Shown: in pieces, positions 8,031-16,229 of the stretch
How positions within the stretch are numbered: position 1 is the stretch's first letter
Layout of the letters: each line of letters starts with the position of its first letter
Assembly (NCBI GenBank): GCA_964447155.1
Contig: CAYURM010000005.1
Location: 62,001 to 126,000 of the forward strand
Reading direction: 5' to 3'
From: SMBSF63 sp034003545
GTDB taxonomy: Bacteria > Chloroflexota > Anaerolineae > Anaerolineales > Anaerolineaceae
Length of the DNA stretch: 64,000 nucleotides
Program-made: the position numbers and the translations under genes
The notes under the pieces: model-generated
Database searches by the model: none
What the model saw: only the letters and a program-made list of their open reading frames with translations
What the model was told of the DNA's origin: nothing

Positions 8031-8525
8031 ATGCCAATCTTTGATTCCAACATGGTTGAATTTCTAAGCCGCGGGCCGGAGCAGACCCGCCGCCTGGGTG
8101 CACGTCTGGGGTCCCTCCTCGGACGGGGCGATGTGGTTTGCCTGGAAGGGGACCTTGGGGCAGGCAAAACCACCCTGGTGCAGGGATTGGCCCAGGGGTG
8201 GGGGTCGCTGGATGCGGTATCCAGCCCCACGTTTGTGCTGGTGAATGTCTACCGCCGGCTGGATGGCGAAAACCTGCACCATCTGGATGCGTATCGTTTG
8301 CAGGATGCGCGCGAGGCCGAGTCGCTTGACCTTGATCAGATGCTCGATGATGGCGCGCTGATCGTGGAATGGCCCGACCGCATCCGCCCGGCCCTGCCGG
8401 AGGACTGCCTGTGGGTTGGTCTGGATTATGTGGGGGAGGAGCAGCGCCGGATGACGTTTAAGCCTTTTGGTGCGCATTATGAAGATATCCTGGCCGGGTT
8501 TCGCCAGCGGTCTTTTGGAGGGTGA
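8031..8525 (+). CDS. tsaE: tRNA threonylcarbamoyladenosine biosynthesis ATPase TsaE
   Basis: TsaE is the ATPase that works with TsaB and TsaD to make t6A at position 37 of ANN-decoding tRNAs. The P-loop GDLGAGKTTLVQGLAQ lies near residues 41-56, followed by SSPTFVLVNVY, both typical of TsaE, and DWPDR-like residues (EWPDRIRPALPEDC) follow near 112-125. The 164-residue length is usual. The ATG at 8031 is preferred to the TTG at 8013 because TATAAT lies between them. tsaB starts 6 nt after its stop. Confidence 0.95.
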   Translation: MPIFDSNMVEFLSRGPEQTRRLGARLGSLLGRGDVVCLEGDLGAGKTTLVQGLAQGWGSLDAVSSPTFVLVNVYRRLDGENLHHLDAYRLQDAREAESLDLDQMLDDGALIVEWPDRIRPALPEDCLWVGLDYVGEEQRRMTFKPFGAHYEDILAGFRQRSFGG

Positions 8526-8530
8526 GCAGC

Positions 8531-9196
8531 ATGTTGTTAGCGGTAGATACATCAACTCGATGGATTGGATTGGCGCTGTATGACGGCGTGAGTATAAGAG
8601 GGGAGATGGTGTGGAATACGAATAATCACCATACCGTTGAATTGGCTCCGGCGCTGGATCATTTGTTCACGCGCTGCAATATTACCAGCGCAGACCTGAA
8701 AGCCCTGGCCGTAGCTTTGGGGCCGGGTTCCTTCACCAGCCTGCGGATTGGCATGGCCGTGGTCAAGGGGATGGCCCTTGCCCTGCATCTGCCAGTGATG
8801 GGAGTGCCTTCGCTGGATGTGCTGGCTGCTGCTCAGCCGGTGAGCGACCTGCCCCTGGCAGCCGTATTGAGAGCCGGACGCGGGCGTTTGGCGCTGGTAT
8901 GGTACAAGCCGTATCGCAGCCACTGGAAAGCCGACAGCGACCCTGAAGTGATCACCACTGCCGCATTGGCTGATTTGCTGAAAGAACCGACCACGGTGTG
9001 CGGTGAACTGACGAGCGATGACCGCCGCATTCTGACTGAAAACCCCAATGCTATTCTCCGGTCTCCGGCGGATTGCCTGCGCCGGCCGTCTTACCTGGCC
9101 GCGCTGGCCTGGAAGCGCTATCAGGCGCATAAATTTGACGATGCGGCTTCCCTTTCACCGATCTACCTCCACATGAATACCGGCATCCCTGCCTGA
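8531..9196 (+). CDS. tsaB: tRNA threonylcarbamoyladenosine biosynthesis protein TsaB
   Basis: TsaB is the ASKHA-fold partner of TsaD in t6A synthesis. The N-terminus LAVDTSTRWIGLALYDG and the later ALGPGSFTSLRIGMAVVKGMAL, with PSLDVLA after it, are hallmark segments. The protein has 221 residues. The ATG at 8531 has GGAGG 9 nt upstream; a GTG at 8522 overlapping the tsaE stop is also in frame but sits too close to that site. tsaD itself is not in the window. Confidence 0.94.
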   Translation: MLLAVDTSTRWIGLALYDGVSIRGEMVWNTNNHHTVELAPALDHLFTRCNITSADLKALAVALGPGSFTSLRIGMAVVKGMALALHLPVMGVPSLDVLAAAQPVSDLPLAAVLRAGRGRLALVWYKPYRSHWKADSDPEVITTAALADLLKEPTTVCGELTSDDRRILTENPNAILRSPADCLRRPSYLAALAWKRYQAHKFDDAASLSPIYLHMNTGIPA

Positions 9197-9206
9197 GGGA
9201 GATCCC

Positions 9207-9713
9207 GTGGCGTTTGAACTGCGTCCCATGCTTCTTCAAGATGCGCAGCAGGTGCATCATCTTGATCAAATTTGTTTCAGCCTGCCCTGGCCGAAACATT
9301 CTTTTGCTTATGAAGTGGAACATAATCGTGTTTCCCGTCCTTATGTGGTGGAGTGGACTTCGGCCAACGGCGCGCAGCGCATCGCGGCGATGATGGTTTG
9401 TTGGCTGGTGATGGATGAAGTGCAGGTAGCGACGATTGCGGTGCATCCCGATTTCCAACAGCAGGGGCTGGCCCGCTGGCTGCTGGCGCATGGCCTCTTG
9501 CAGGCAGAAAAAGAAGGCGCAGAGCATGCTTTTCTGGAAGTACGCGCTGGCAATTATGCGGCGCAGGCCCTTTACCGCAAGTTTGGCTTTGAAGTGGTCA
9601 GCGAACGCAAACGCTATTACCGTGACAATGGAGAAGATGCGCTGGTGATGCTGCTGGATCATTTTGACCTGGCGCAGCTGCACGCCTGGTGCGAACGCGA
9701 TGATGAAGAATAA
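9207..9713 (+). CDS. rimI: Ribosomal protein S18-alanine N-acetyltransferase
   Basis: This GNAT acetyltransferase is expected to acetylate the N-terminus of ribosomal protein S18. The acetyl-CoA-binding stretch is VHPDFQQQGLARWLLAHGLLQA near residues 78-99. The family C-terminal pattern AFLEVRAGNYAAQALYRKFGFEVVSERKRYY is present. The start is a GTG at 9207 with GAGGGAGA upstream, 11 nt after tsaB. The tsaE-tsaB-rimI order is widespread in bacteria and supports the call. Confidence 0.9.
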   Translation: MAFELRPMLLQDAQQVHHLDQICFSLPWPKHSFAYEVEHNRVSRPYVVEWTSANGAQRIAAMMVCWLVMDEVQVATIAVHPDFQQQGLARWLLAHGLLQAEKEGAEHAFLEVRAGNYAAQALYRKFGFEVVSERKRYYRDNGEDALVMLLDHFDLAQLHAWCERDDEE

Positions 9714-9728
9714 AGAGAGGAGATCGAT

Positions 9729-10466
9729 ATGACAACCGCCGAAATTCTGGAGGAGATTGCTCAACAAGTGGCAGTGTGCGAGAAATGTGAGCTGCACTTC
9801 TCGCGCAAGCATGCTGTGCCGGGTGCGGGCAGTCCTCAGACGGAGATCCTCTTTATTGGTGAAGGCCCCGGCTTTCATGAGAATGAGCAGGGCCTGCCAT
9901 TTGTCGGCCGTTCCGGCAAGTTTTTGGATGAGCTGCTGGAAAGCTGCGGGATGGACCGCTCGACGGTATTTATTACCAATGTGGTCAAATGCCGTCCGCC
10001 TGGCAACCGCGATCCCAAGCCCGAAGAGCTGACGGCCTGTGGGCGTTATCTTGACCGGCAGATTGAGGCGATCAATCCCAAAGTGATTGTCACCCTGGGC
10101 CGGCTCTCGATGGCGAAGTTCATTCATAATGCCAAAATCAGCCAGATCCACGGCCAGCCGCGCCGGGTGCGCGGGCGTTTGGTTGTGCCGATGTACCATC
10201 CGGCAGCTGCCCTGCGGCTGGGGTCATTGCGCCCGGTGATGAAAGAAGATTTTGCGAAATTGCCTGAATGGATTGAGCAGGCCCGCCAGGCCGCGCCCCA
10301 GCAATACGAGACTGCCGCGCCGTCCGGCACCCAGACCAGCATCCACGAGGTCAATGCCGAGCAAATTGACCTCTTTAGTGGGAACAATCCTGCCCCATCA
10401 AATGAAGATGCCCCGCCGCTTTTTAATCCCCAAGAGGATGAGCCGGATCAGTTGAGTTTGTTTTAA
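9729..10466 (+). CDS. Uracil-DNA glycosylase, iron-sulfur type (family 4-like)
   Basis: The enzyme removes uracil from DNA. CEKC near residues 17-20, with later Cys in NVVKCRPPGNR and in ELTACGRYL, supplies the four ligands of the family 4 [4Fe-4S] cluster. The catalytic motif reads GEGPGFHENEQGLPFVGRSG, and the second motif is MYHPAAAL. After about residue 190 there is an acidic, Pro-rich tail ending in QLSLF, longer than the core family. The QLSLF end resembles a sliding-clamp-binding peptide, which is inference. The start ATG follows AGGAG. It is the last gene of the tsaE run. Confidence 0.92.
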   Translation: MTTAEILEEIAQQVAVCEKCELHFSRKHAVPGAGSPQTEILFIGEGPGFHENEQGLPFVGRSGKFLDELLESCGMDRSTVFITNVVKCRPPGNRDPKPEELTACGRYLDRQIEAINPKVIVTLGRLSMAKFIHNAKISQIHGQPRRVRGRLVVPMYHPAAALRLGSLRPVMKEDFAKLPEWIEQARQAAPQQYETAAPSGTQTSIHEVNAEQIDLFSGNNPAPSNEDAPPLFNPQEDEPDQLSLF

Positions 10467-10495
10467 CCTGTCTGGCTTCTTGGCCTGCAATGTAA

Positions 10496-10534
10496 CCCTT
10501 TTCGAGGTTGTTTTCGCATTAACCTTGAAAAGGG
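10496..10534. repeat. Inverted repeat with 14-bp arms
   Basis: CCCTTTTCGAGGTT (10496-10509) pairs with AACCTTGAAAAGGG (10521-10534) at 13 of 14 positions. It lies 30 nt after the udg stop. It lacks a T-run, and the same CCTTGAAAAGG core is found in the element at 1448-1746, so repeat-family origin is more likely than a classical terminator. Confidence 0.7.
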
Positions 10535-10599
10535 AAGCCTTGCTGGCTGATTGATGGCATGCCTGGCAAGGTTTGGCGTCAAACTACTTGGAAATCCAA

Positions 10600-10628
10600 C
10601 CTTTCCACATCATACCCGTAGGGTAAGG
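10600..10628 (+). repeat. 29-bp segment shared with the MITE-like element
   Basis: This segment matches the reverse complement of 1591-1619 at 26 of 29 positions, with the central string CCCGTAGGGTAAGG. It is evidence that the two spacers contain copies of one repeat family in opposite orientations. Confidence 0.65.
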
Positions 10629-10764
10629 GGCGGTTTTGGCGTTTTTGTTGATTACCACCGCTTAGCTTGATGCGTATGTGCGTTCAAAAGCGAACGGCCC
10701 TACGCGTGACGGCTTGAATCATCACAGAGTATTTGAAATTTCAAGTTTCACGAATGAAAGGGTT

Positions 10765-10802
10765 GTAAAAAGAAACCCGCTCACTTGACTGGTGAGCGGG
10801 TT
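10765..10802 (-). terminator. Rho-independent terminator of the beta-propeller gene
   Basis: Arms AACCCGCTCAC (10774-10784) and GTGAGCGGGTT (10792-10802) form an 11-bp stem with a 7-nt loop. Read on the minus strand, the stem is followed by TTTCTTTTTAC. It lies 22 nt past the stop of the minus-strand gene. Confidence 0.9.
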
Positions 10803-10824
10803 AAAAGATTAACAATGCTGGAGG

Positions 10825-12162
10825 TTATGGCACCCAGCGCGGATTGACCGCGTAGCGGTAATTTTCATTGAGGCGGGTCTTGCCCGATCCGTCAAGGTTC
10901 ATGGTATAAACGCCCTGGCTTCCATCCTGTTTGATGTAGATGATCTTGCCATCTGCCAGGGCGGGGTATTTTTCGTTCTCGGCGCTGGTGTTGGTCAGGT
11001 TTGTGGCACCTGCCATGTTGGTGATGTCGGCGATATAAATATCATATTGGCCGCTGCTGTAAACCATGTACACGATCTGGTTGGCAGACACGAATTGCGG
11101 TGAATATTCTGACAGGCTGTTGGTAGTTAAGCGGGTGACGACATAGGGATCCGGACCAGTGTTTAGATCCAGCAGATACAGGTCTGTCTGTCCGCTGCGG
11201 ATTGATGTAAAAACGATGCTGTGCCCGTCAGGGGACCAGTCGGGATAGCTATCCTCATTGCTGTCGTCGGTCAACCGTTGGGGGGCCAGTGAGCCGCTCG
11301 AATTCATGCGCCACAGGTCAGCGCTGGTGCCGGAACCCTGCACGAAGAGGATCCAGTTGCCGTCGGGGGAATAGACTGCATCATGGGTGTTAAAGCCCAT
11401 GTTATTGATGAATGTTTCGTCAGAGCCGTCTGTGCGGATTTTCTTCACCTGCGGGATATTGCCGCTGTGGAACAACAGCCACTCGCCGTCAGGTGACCAG
11501 TCGGTCAGGATCGGCTCGGCGCCGGAAGAACCGGCCCGGATCATGTTGGTATATACCCCGTTGCTGCTCATCGTCACCAAATCTTTGTAGCCATCCCCGT
11601 TGTAGTCAACCGAAAAGGCGATGGCTGTCGGCTGTGGGGCAGGGGTTTCGGTAGCCGTTGCTGTGGCAGTAGCAGTAGATGTAGCAGGATAGGGGGTGTA
11701 GGTTAAGGTCGGAGTTGGTGGAGTGCCGGTCAGCGTTCTTGTGGGGGTTCGCGTTGTCGTTCTGGTTGTGGTAGCCGTGGGAGATGGCCCGGGCGTGCCC
11801 TTGGTTGCGGTGCGCGTAGCCGTTGTGGCGGGGGTGTTGGTCGCCGGTATGGCGGTCTTGGTAAAGGTTCGGGTGGGCCGGATGACCGGATACAAAATAT
11901 TGTAGGTTGCGGTGGGCATGATCGTCGATGTGGAGGCGAGCTGGTACTGTGAATCTGTACGCGGGGTAAGCGTCCAGGTCGCCGGCATGGAGCGCGGGGT
12001 AGTTGTCCAGGAAGGGATGATCAGCTTTGCGGGGACGGTGGGGGGCGGGAAGGGGTTCACGGCAGCATAGGGGTTGCGATAGACTTGCAGGATCAACCCG
12101 CCGATCACCAAAAGCAGGATCAGCAGAAAAAAGGAGAGGATGTCCCAAAATTTAATTTTCAT
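10825..12162 (-). CDS. Membrane-anchored TolB-like beta-propeller protein with Thr/Pro linker
   Basis: The 445-residue protein has one N-terminal membrane span near residues 5-27 and no cleavage-like site or lipobox. A Thr/Pro-rich linker of about 150 residues follows. The C-terminal half has repeated WD40-like/PD40 motifs such as DWSPDGEWLLFHS, YSPDGNWILFVQ and DWSPDGHSIVFTS. It is probably an extracytoplasmic propeller held on a long flexible stalk; its ligand is unknown. The start ATG at 12162 has AGGA about 8 nt upstream. The gene is monocistronic and has its own terminator. Confidence 0.85.
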   Translation of the reverse strand: MKIKFWDILSFFLLILLLVIGGLILQVYRNPYAAVNPFPPPTVPAKLIIPSWTTTPRSMPATWTLTPRTDSQYQLASTSTIMPTATYNILYPVIRPTRTFTKTAIPATNTPATTATRTATKGTPGPSPTATTTRTTTRTPTRTLTGTPPTPTLTYTPYPATSTATATATATETPAPQPTAIAFSVDYNGDGYKDLVTMSSNGVYTNMIRAGSSGAEPILTDWSPDGEWLLFHSGNIPQVKKIRTDGSDETFINNMGFNTHDAVYSPDGNWILFVQGSGTSADLWRMNSSGSLAPQRLTDDSNEDSYPDWSPDGHSIVFTSIRSGQTDLYLLDLNTGPDPYVVTRLTTNSLSEYSPQFVSANQIVYMVYSSGQYDIYIADITNMAGATNLTNTSAENEKYPALADGKIIYIKQDGSQGVYTMNLDGSGKTRLNENYRYAVNPRWVP

Positions 12163-12355
12163 AGATGGTTCCTGACGTATAACGGGGTTCCCGCACTGGT
12201 TTATCGGGGGGATGTTTTGCTGAAGCATTTCCCCGGGCTGTGAAGAGCAAAATCCATAATAAGCTTTGATGATAGTATAGCGGAGTTTAAAGCCATGTCA
12301 AGTAGCAACTGCGTATAGGTAACTTAGAGATACTTAACAACTACTGCGCATAGAT

Positions 12356-12381
12356 GAAAACCACCCTGAAAATCAGGGTGG
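12356..12381 (-). terminator. Terminator hairpin after the HicB-like pseudogene
   Basis: CCACCCTGA (12361-12369) and TCAGGGTGG (12373-12381) make a 9-bp stem with a 3-nt loop. On the minus strand the stem is followed by TTTTC. It lies about 30 nt past the stop of the minus-strand reading frame. Confidence 0.8.
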
Positions 12382-12410
12382 AGTTTAGTTGATTACGATG
12401 CAAGAATTGT

Positions 12411-12788
12411 TTAGGCATTTGCCAGATCGACAATTAAATATTCATTTTGTATTACTTCTGGGTCAAAACTCCCTATTTCTTTTTTGAAATCAAGAGTAAT
12501 AACTTCGTGTATTTCGCATGGATTTGAAGGAGAAAATCCTGTTAATGTGATTTGAGGTTCTGGAATGTCAATATTAAATTTTAGTAAGTGTACAATGCAA
12601 TCCAGCCGTACCTGACGCAATGCAGTAATGGCTTCTTCAGGTGTATCGCCTTGGGCTACACATCCGGAAAATTCTGGTGATATTGCAAAATATACAACAT
12701 CACCAGATTCACATATTTCTTGTCATAAAAAATGTGAATAGCTTTTTTGTGCGTATTCCTGTGCATGTTCATGAATTGAGCGTTTCAT
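12411..12788 (-). pseudogene. HicB-like antitoxin reading frame broken by an in-frame TGA
   Basis: On the minus strand, ATG at 12786-12788 opens a frame that reads MKRSIHEHAQEYAQKSYSHFL, then TGA, then continues in the same frame as QEICESGDVVYFAISPEF and SGCVAQGDTPEEAITALRQ. That second part is the HicB signature (a PEFSGCVAQGDTPEEA pattern). Without the stop the protein would have about 125 residues. No ATG or GTG follows the stop near the domain start; the first in-frame start is a TTG at 12620, inside the domain. No HicA toxin gene is adjacent. A nonsense mutation or a sequencing error would both explain this. Confidence 0.7.
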
Positions 12789-12808
12789 GCTTCACCTGTT
12801 TCCTTAAC

Positions 12809-12814
12809 ATTATA
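12809..12814 (-). promoter_or_regulatory. -10 box of the HicB-like pseudogene
   Basis: A perfect TATAAT on the minus strand lies 20 nt before the ATG. The leader then contains AAGGAAACAGGTGA, so this gene had a normal ribosome-binding site. Confidence 0.5.
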
Positions 12815-12971
12815 GAGTATACAATATTTCAAGATTAGATCAACCATTCAATGGCGTTGTTTCTGCCTGCTATTGGATGGTATACTTTGGGCGGCTCAAT
12901 TTATCGTTTTGTTGCGCCTATCATACGTATATGCAGTTCAAACACAAACTGCTGTGTTTATCAGGAAGATG

Positions 12972-14051
12972 ATGACGGCTCAAAAATTTCCCCAGATTTT
13001 TATTCGTGTAGACTCCTCCATCCGGGATGCAATTGCCTGTATTGATGGCGGTGGAAAGGGTATTGCCCTGATCGTGGATTCGGAGCAGCGCCTGGTGGGC
13101 ACCGTCTCGGATGGCGATGTGCGCCGCGCGATGCTGGCCGGTGAAAATCTGGACACGGGTGTGCAGGTGCTGCTGGATGCCAAACAGTCTGGCCCGTATG
13201 CCAAACCGATCACGGCTTCCATCCATACCCCGCCGGAAGAAGTTCTGGCCCTGATGCAGGAGTATGTCATCTCACAGGTGCCGCTGTTAGATGAAGAAGG
13301 CCGCGTGGTCGAGGTGGCCTTGATGGAGGAAATGCTTCCCCAGCAGCCAGCGCCGCTCCAGGCGGTGATCATGGCTGGCGGCGAAGGCCTGCGCCTGCGG
13401 CCATTGACCGAAGACATGCCCAAGCCGATGCTGCCCGTGGGTGACCGCCCGCTGATGGAGCTGGTCATCGAACAGCTGCGCAATTCCGGTATCGAGCAGA
13501 TCAATGTGTCTACCCGTTATTTGGGCGACAAGATCAAATCCCATTTTGGGAATGGGGCTGCGCTGGGCGTCAATCTGAATTATGTAACCGAGGACCGTCC
13601 GCTGGGCACGGCCGGGGCACTGGCTTTGATGAAACGCCTGGATACCCCCATGCTGGTGATCAATGGCGATATCCTCACCCGGCTGGATTTCCGCGCCATG
13701 CTGGCTTTTCATCACAAACACCAGGCAGAAATGACCGTGGCAGTGCGCCAGTATGATTTGCAGGTACCCTATGGCGTGGTGGATTGCAACGGCCCCTTTG
13801 TGAAGGAAGTGCGTGAGAAACCCTCTTACCGCTTCTTTGTCAATGCCGGCATTTACTTGCTGGAACCGGGCGTGGTAAGCTCCATTCCCAATGGCGAGCA
13901 CTATGATATGACCGACTTGATCCAGCTGCTGCTGGATGAGGGCCGCACGGTGGCGAATTTCGCGATCATGGAATACTGGCTGGATATCGGCAAGCATGAT
14001 GACTACGTGAAGGCACAGGATGACGTCAAGAACGGGAGGTTCAAACCATGA
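12972..14051 (+). CDS. CBS-domain nucleotidyltransferase, probable glucosamine-1-phosphate guanylyltransferase (PtmE-like)
   Basis: The 359-residue protein joins an N-terminal CBS pair (about 3-115, with VDSEQRLVGTVSDGDVRRAM) to a sugar nucleotidyltransferase domain (about 118-345, with IMAGGEGLRLRPLTEDMPKPMLP and LVINGDILT). This fusion is known from PtmE of Campylobacter, which makes GDP-glucosamine for legionaminic acid. The next two genes look like legB and legC, which supports that role; the nucleotide used is inference. ATG at 12972 has AGGA 5 nt upstream; the adjacent ATG at 12969 is an alternative. Its stop overlaps legB as ATGA. Confidence 0.75.
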   Translation: MTAQKFPQIFIRVDSSIRDAIACIDGGGKGIALIVDSEQRLVGTVSDGDVRRAMLAGENLDTGVQVLLDAKQSGPYAKPITASIHTPPEEVLALMQEYVISQVPLLDEEGRVVEVALMEEMLPQQPAPLQAVIMAGGEGLRLRPLTEDMPKPMLPVGDRPLMELVIEQLRNSGIEQINVSTRYLGDKIKSHFGNGAALGVNLNYVTEDRPLGTAGALALMKRLDTPMLVINGDILTRLDFRAMLAFHHKHQAEMTVAVRQYDLQVPYGVVDCNGPFVKEVREKPSYRFFVNAGIYLLEPGVVSSIPNGEHYDMTDLIQLLLDEGRTVANFAIMEYWLDIGKHDDYVKAQDDVKNGRFKP

Positions 14052-15031
14052 GCTGGGCAGGAAAACGCGTGCTGGTCACCGGAGCGGGCGGGTTTATCGC
14101 CAGCCATCTGACCGAACGGATGGTGCAGGAAGGCGCCGCAGTGCGCGGGCTGGTGCATTACAATGCGCTGGGCAGCCGCGGCTGGCTGGACGAATCTCCC
14201 CTGGTGGACCAGGTTGAAGTGCTGGCCGGGGACATTACCGACCGCGACAGTGTGCGCCGGGCAATGGAAGATGTGGATGTAGTTTTTCATCTGGCAGCCC
14301 TGATCGCCATCCCCTATTCCTACCGCGCCCCCGAGTCGTATGTGCGTACCAATATCAATGGCACCCTGAATGTATTGCAGGCTGCCCGTGACCTGGGCAC
14401 CCCGCGTGTGGTGCATACCTCCACCAGTGAAGTATATGGTTCGGCGCTGTATGTGCCGATTGATGAGAAGCATCCTCTCCAGGGGCAGTCGCCCTATTCG
14501 GCCAGCAAGATCGGTGCGGACAAGATGGCCGAGGCTTTCTATCGTTCCTTTGATGTACAGGTTGCCACGGTGCGGCCTTTCAACACCTTTGGCCCGCGCC
14601 AGTCCGCCCGGGCCGTCATCCCGACGATCATCACCCAGTGCCTCCAGCAGGGGGAAGTCCATCTGGGCAGCCTGACCCCCACCCGCGATATGAATTTTGT
14701 ATCCAATACAGTGGACGGCTTTGTGATGGCCGCCCAGTCGCTGGAAGTGGTCGGGCGCACGGTCAACCTCGGTTCAGGCCGCGAGATCAGCATCGGTGGT
14801 CTGGCCGCCTTGATTGCCCGCCTGACCGGCATTGACTTTGAGGTGGAAAGCGAAGTGGACCGCCTGCGGCCGGAGAAGAGCGAGGTCAACCGCCTGCTGG
14901 CTGACCACAGTCTGGCCACTGAGCTGATGGGCTGGACGCCGCGCGTTTCCCTGGAAGAAGGGCTGGAAAAGACTATCGCCTGGATTCGAGACAACCTGGA
15001 CAGGTACCGACCGAATGAATACACCGTTTGA
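14048..15031 (+). CDS. legB: NAD-dependent 4,6-dehydratase, LegB type
   Basis: This extended short-chain dehydrogenase probably converts GDP-GlcNAc to its 4-keto-6-deoxy form, the first committed step of legionaminic-acid synthesis. It has VLVTGAGGFIASHLTERM near residues 7-24, HTSTSEVYGSALYVPIDE and the catalytic YSASKIGADKMAEA. The 327-residue length is right for LegB. The ATG at 14048 has GGGAGG 8 nt upstream and overlaps the previous stop. Its end overlaps the next start by 17 nt. The substrate is inferred from context; UDP-sugar dehydratases of the same family are the alternative. Confidence 0.85.
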   Translation: MSWAGKRVLVTGAGGFIASHLTERMVQEGAAVRGLVHYNALGSRGWLDESPLVDQVEVLAGDITDRDSVRRAMEDVDVVFHLAALIAIPYSYRAPESYVRTNINGTLNVLQAARDLGTPRVVHTSTSEVYGSALYVPIDEKHPLQGQSPYSASKIGADKMAEAFYRSFDVQVATVRPFNTFGPRQSARAVIPTIITQCLQQGEVHLGSLTPTRDMNFVSNTVDGFVMAAQSLEVVGRTVNLGSGREISIGGLAALIARLTGIDFEVESEVDRLRPEKSEVNRLLADHSLATELMGWTPRVSLEEGLEKTIAWIRDNLDRYRPNEYTV

Positions 15032-16199
15032 GCCCGGCACCCCTCCCCAGGAGGGTTTTGTGCCATTATGCGTCCCCGAGATCCGCGGCAATGAATGGAA
15101 GTACATCAAGGAGTGTCTGGATACGACCTGGGTGTCTTCGGTAGGGGCGTACGTCGACCGTTTTGAGGCCGGGCTGGCGGATTTCGTCGGTGCGCCGTAT
15201 GCGGTGGCTGTGGTGAATGGCACCTCGGCCTTGCATATCTCCCTGCTCGTTTCGGGTGTGCAGCCTGAAGATGAAGTACTGGTCTCTTCGATGACTTTCA
15301 TTGCACCGGTGAATGCCATCCGCTATGCGGGGGCCTGGCCAGTGTTCATTGATTCGCAACCAGATACCTGGCAGATGGACCCGCAGCAGGTGAGTGATTT
15401 CCTCGACCATAAATGTGAATACCGTGACGGTGAACTGTGGAACCGCCACACTGGCCGACGGGTGAAAGCCATCATCCCCGTGCATATCCTCGGTCATCCG
15501 GTGGATATGGATCCCATCCTGGCTGCCGCTCGCAAATATGATTTGGTGGTAATTGAAGATGCCACCGAGAGTCTCGGTGCGCGCTACAAGGGCCAGATGA
15601 CGGGCTGCATCGGGGATCTGGCCTGCTTCAGTTTCAACGGCAACAAGTTGATCACCACTGGCGGCGGAGGGATGATCGTTACCGCCCGCAAAGAGTGGGC
15701 TGAAAAGGCGCGTTACCTGACCACCCAGGCCAAAGACGACCGGGTGGAGTTCATTCACAACGAGATTGGCTATAACTATCGCCTGACCAATGTGCAGGCG
15801 GCGATGGGTGTGGCCCAGCTTGAACAGATCGAAGACTACATTGCTGCCAAGCGGCGCATTGCGGATGTATATGATGCTGCTTTTCGGGATGTACCCGGTC
15901 TGACCCTGATGCCGGACGCATCCTGGGCAAGCAGTGTAAAATGGATGTACACGATCCTCGTGGATGAGGATGCTTATGGTATGGATAGCCGCGCTTTGCT
16001 TAAAAAATTGGGTGAAGCGCGGATTCAGACACGCCCACTTTGGCAGCCAGCTCATCTCAGTCTGGCGCATGCGGATGCGTTTGCCATGCCCTGTCCGGTG
16101 GCCGAGCGGCTGAAGCGTGAGGCGATCAGCCTGCCCTGCTCGGTGGGCTTGACGGATGAGCAGCAGCAGCGGGTGATACAGGCAATCTACAATTTATAA
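15015..16199 (+). CDS. legC: PLP-dependent sugar aminotransferase, LegC type
   Basis: This is a DegT/DnrJ/EryC1/StrS aminotransferase expected to place the 4-amino group on the LegB product. PLP-contact segments are NGTSALHISLLVSGV near residues 64-78, VIEDATESLGARYKG and the lysine in FSFNGNKLITTGGGGM. At 394 residues it is the size of the LegC subfamily. The start at 15015 lies inside the end of legB, so translation is probably coupled. The N-terminal extension PFEPGTPPQEGFVPLCVPEI is typical of LegC-like proteins. Confidence 0.86.
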   Translation: MNTPFEPGTPPQEGFVPLCVPEIRGNEWKYIKECLDTTWVSSVGAYVDRFEAGLADFVGAPYAVAVVNGTSALHISLLVSGVQPEDEVLVSSMTFIAPVNAIRYAGAWPVFIDSQPDTWQMDPQQVSDFLDHKCEYRDGELWNRHTGRRVKAIIPVHILGHPVDMDPILAAARKYDLVVIEDATESLGARYKGQMTGCIGDLACFSFNGNKLITTGGGGMIVTARKEWAEKARYLTTQAKDDRVEFIHNEIGYNYRLTNVQAAMGVAQLEQIEDYIAAKRRIADVYDAAFRDVPGLTLMPDASWASSVKWMYTILVDEDAYGMDSRALLKKLGEARIQTRPLWQPAHLSLAHADAFAMPCPVAERLKREAISLPCSVGLTDEQQQRVIQAIYNL

Positions 16200-16229
16200 T
16201 GTACAATGCATAATTTACAAAAAGGTGTT

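Larger units (their letters stand above)
10467..10824. other. Gene-free spacer with repeat relatives of the 1.4-kb element
   Basis: No gene is seen. The stretch holds the hairpin 10496-10534, segment 10600-10628 shared with the 1448-1746 element, a CCCTACGCGTG string (also near 45612), and the terminator of the minus-strand propeller gene at its right end. Confidence 0.7.
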
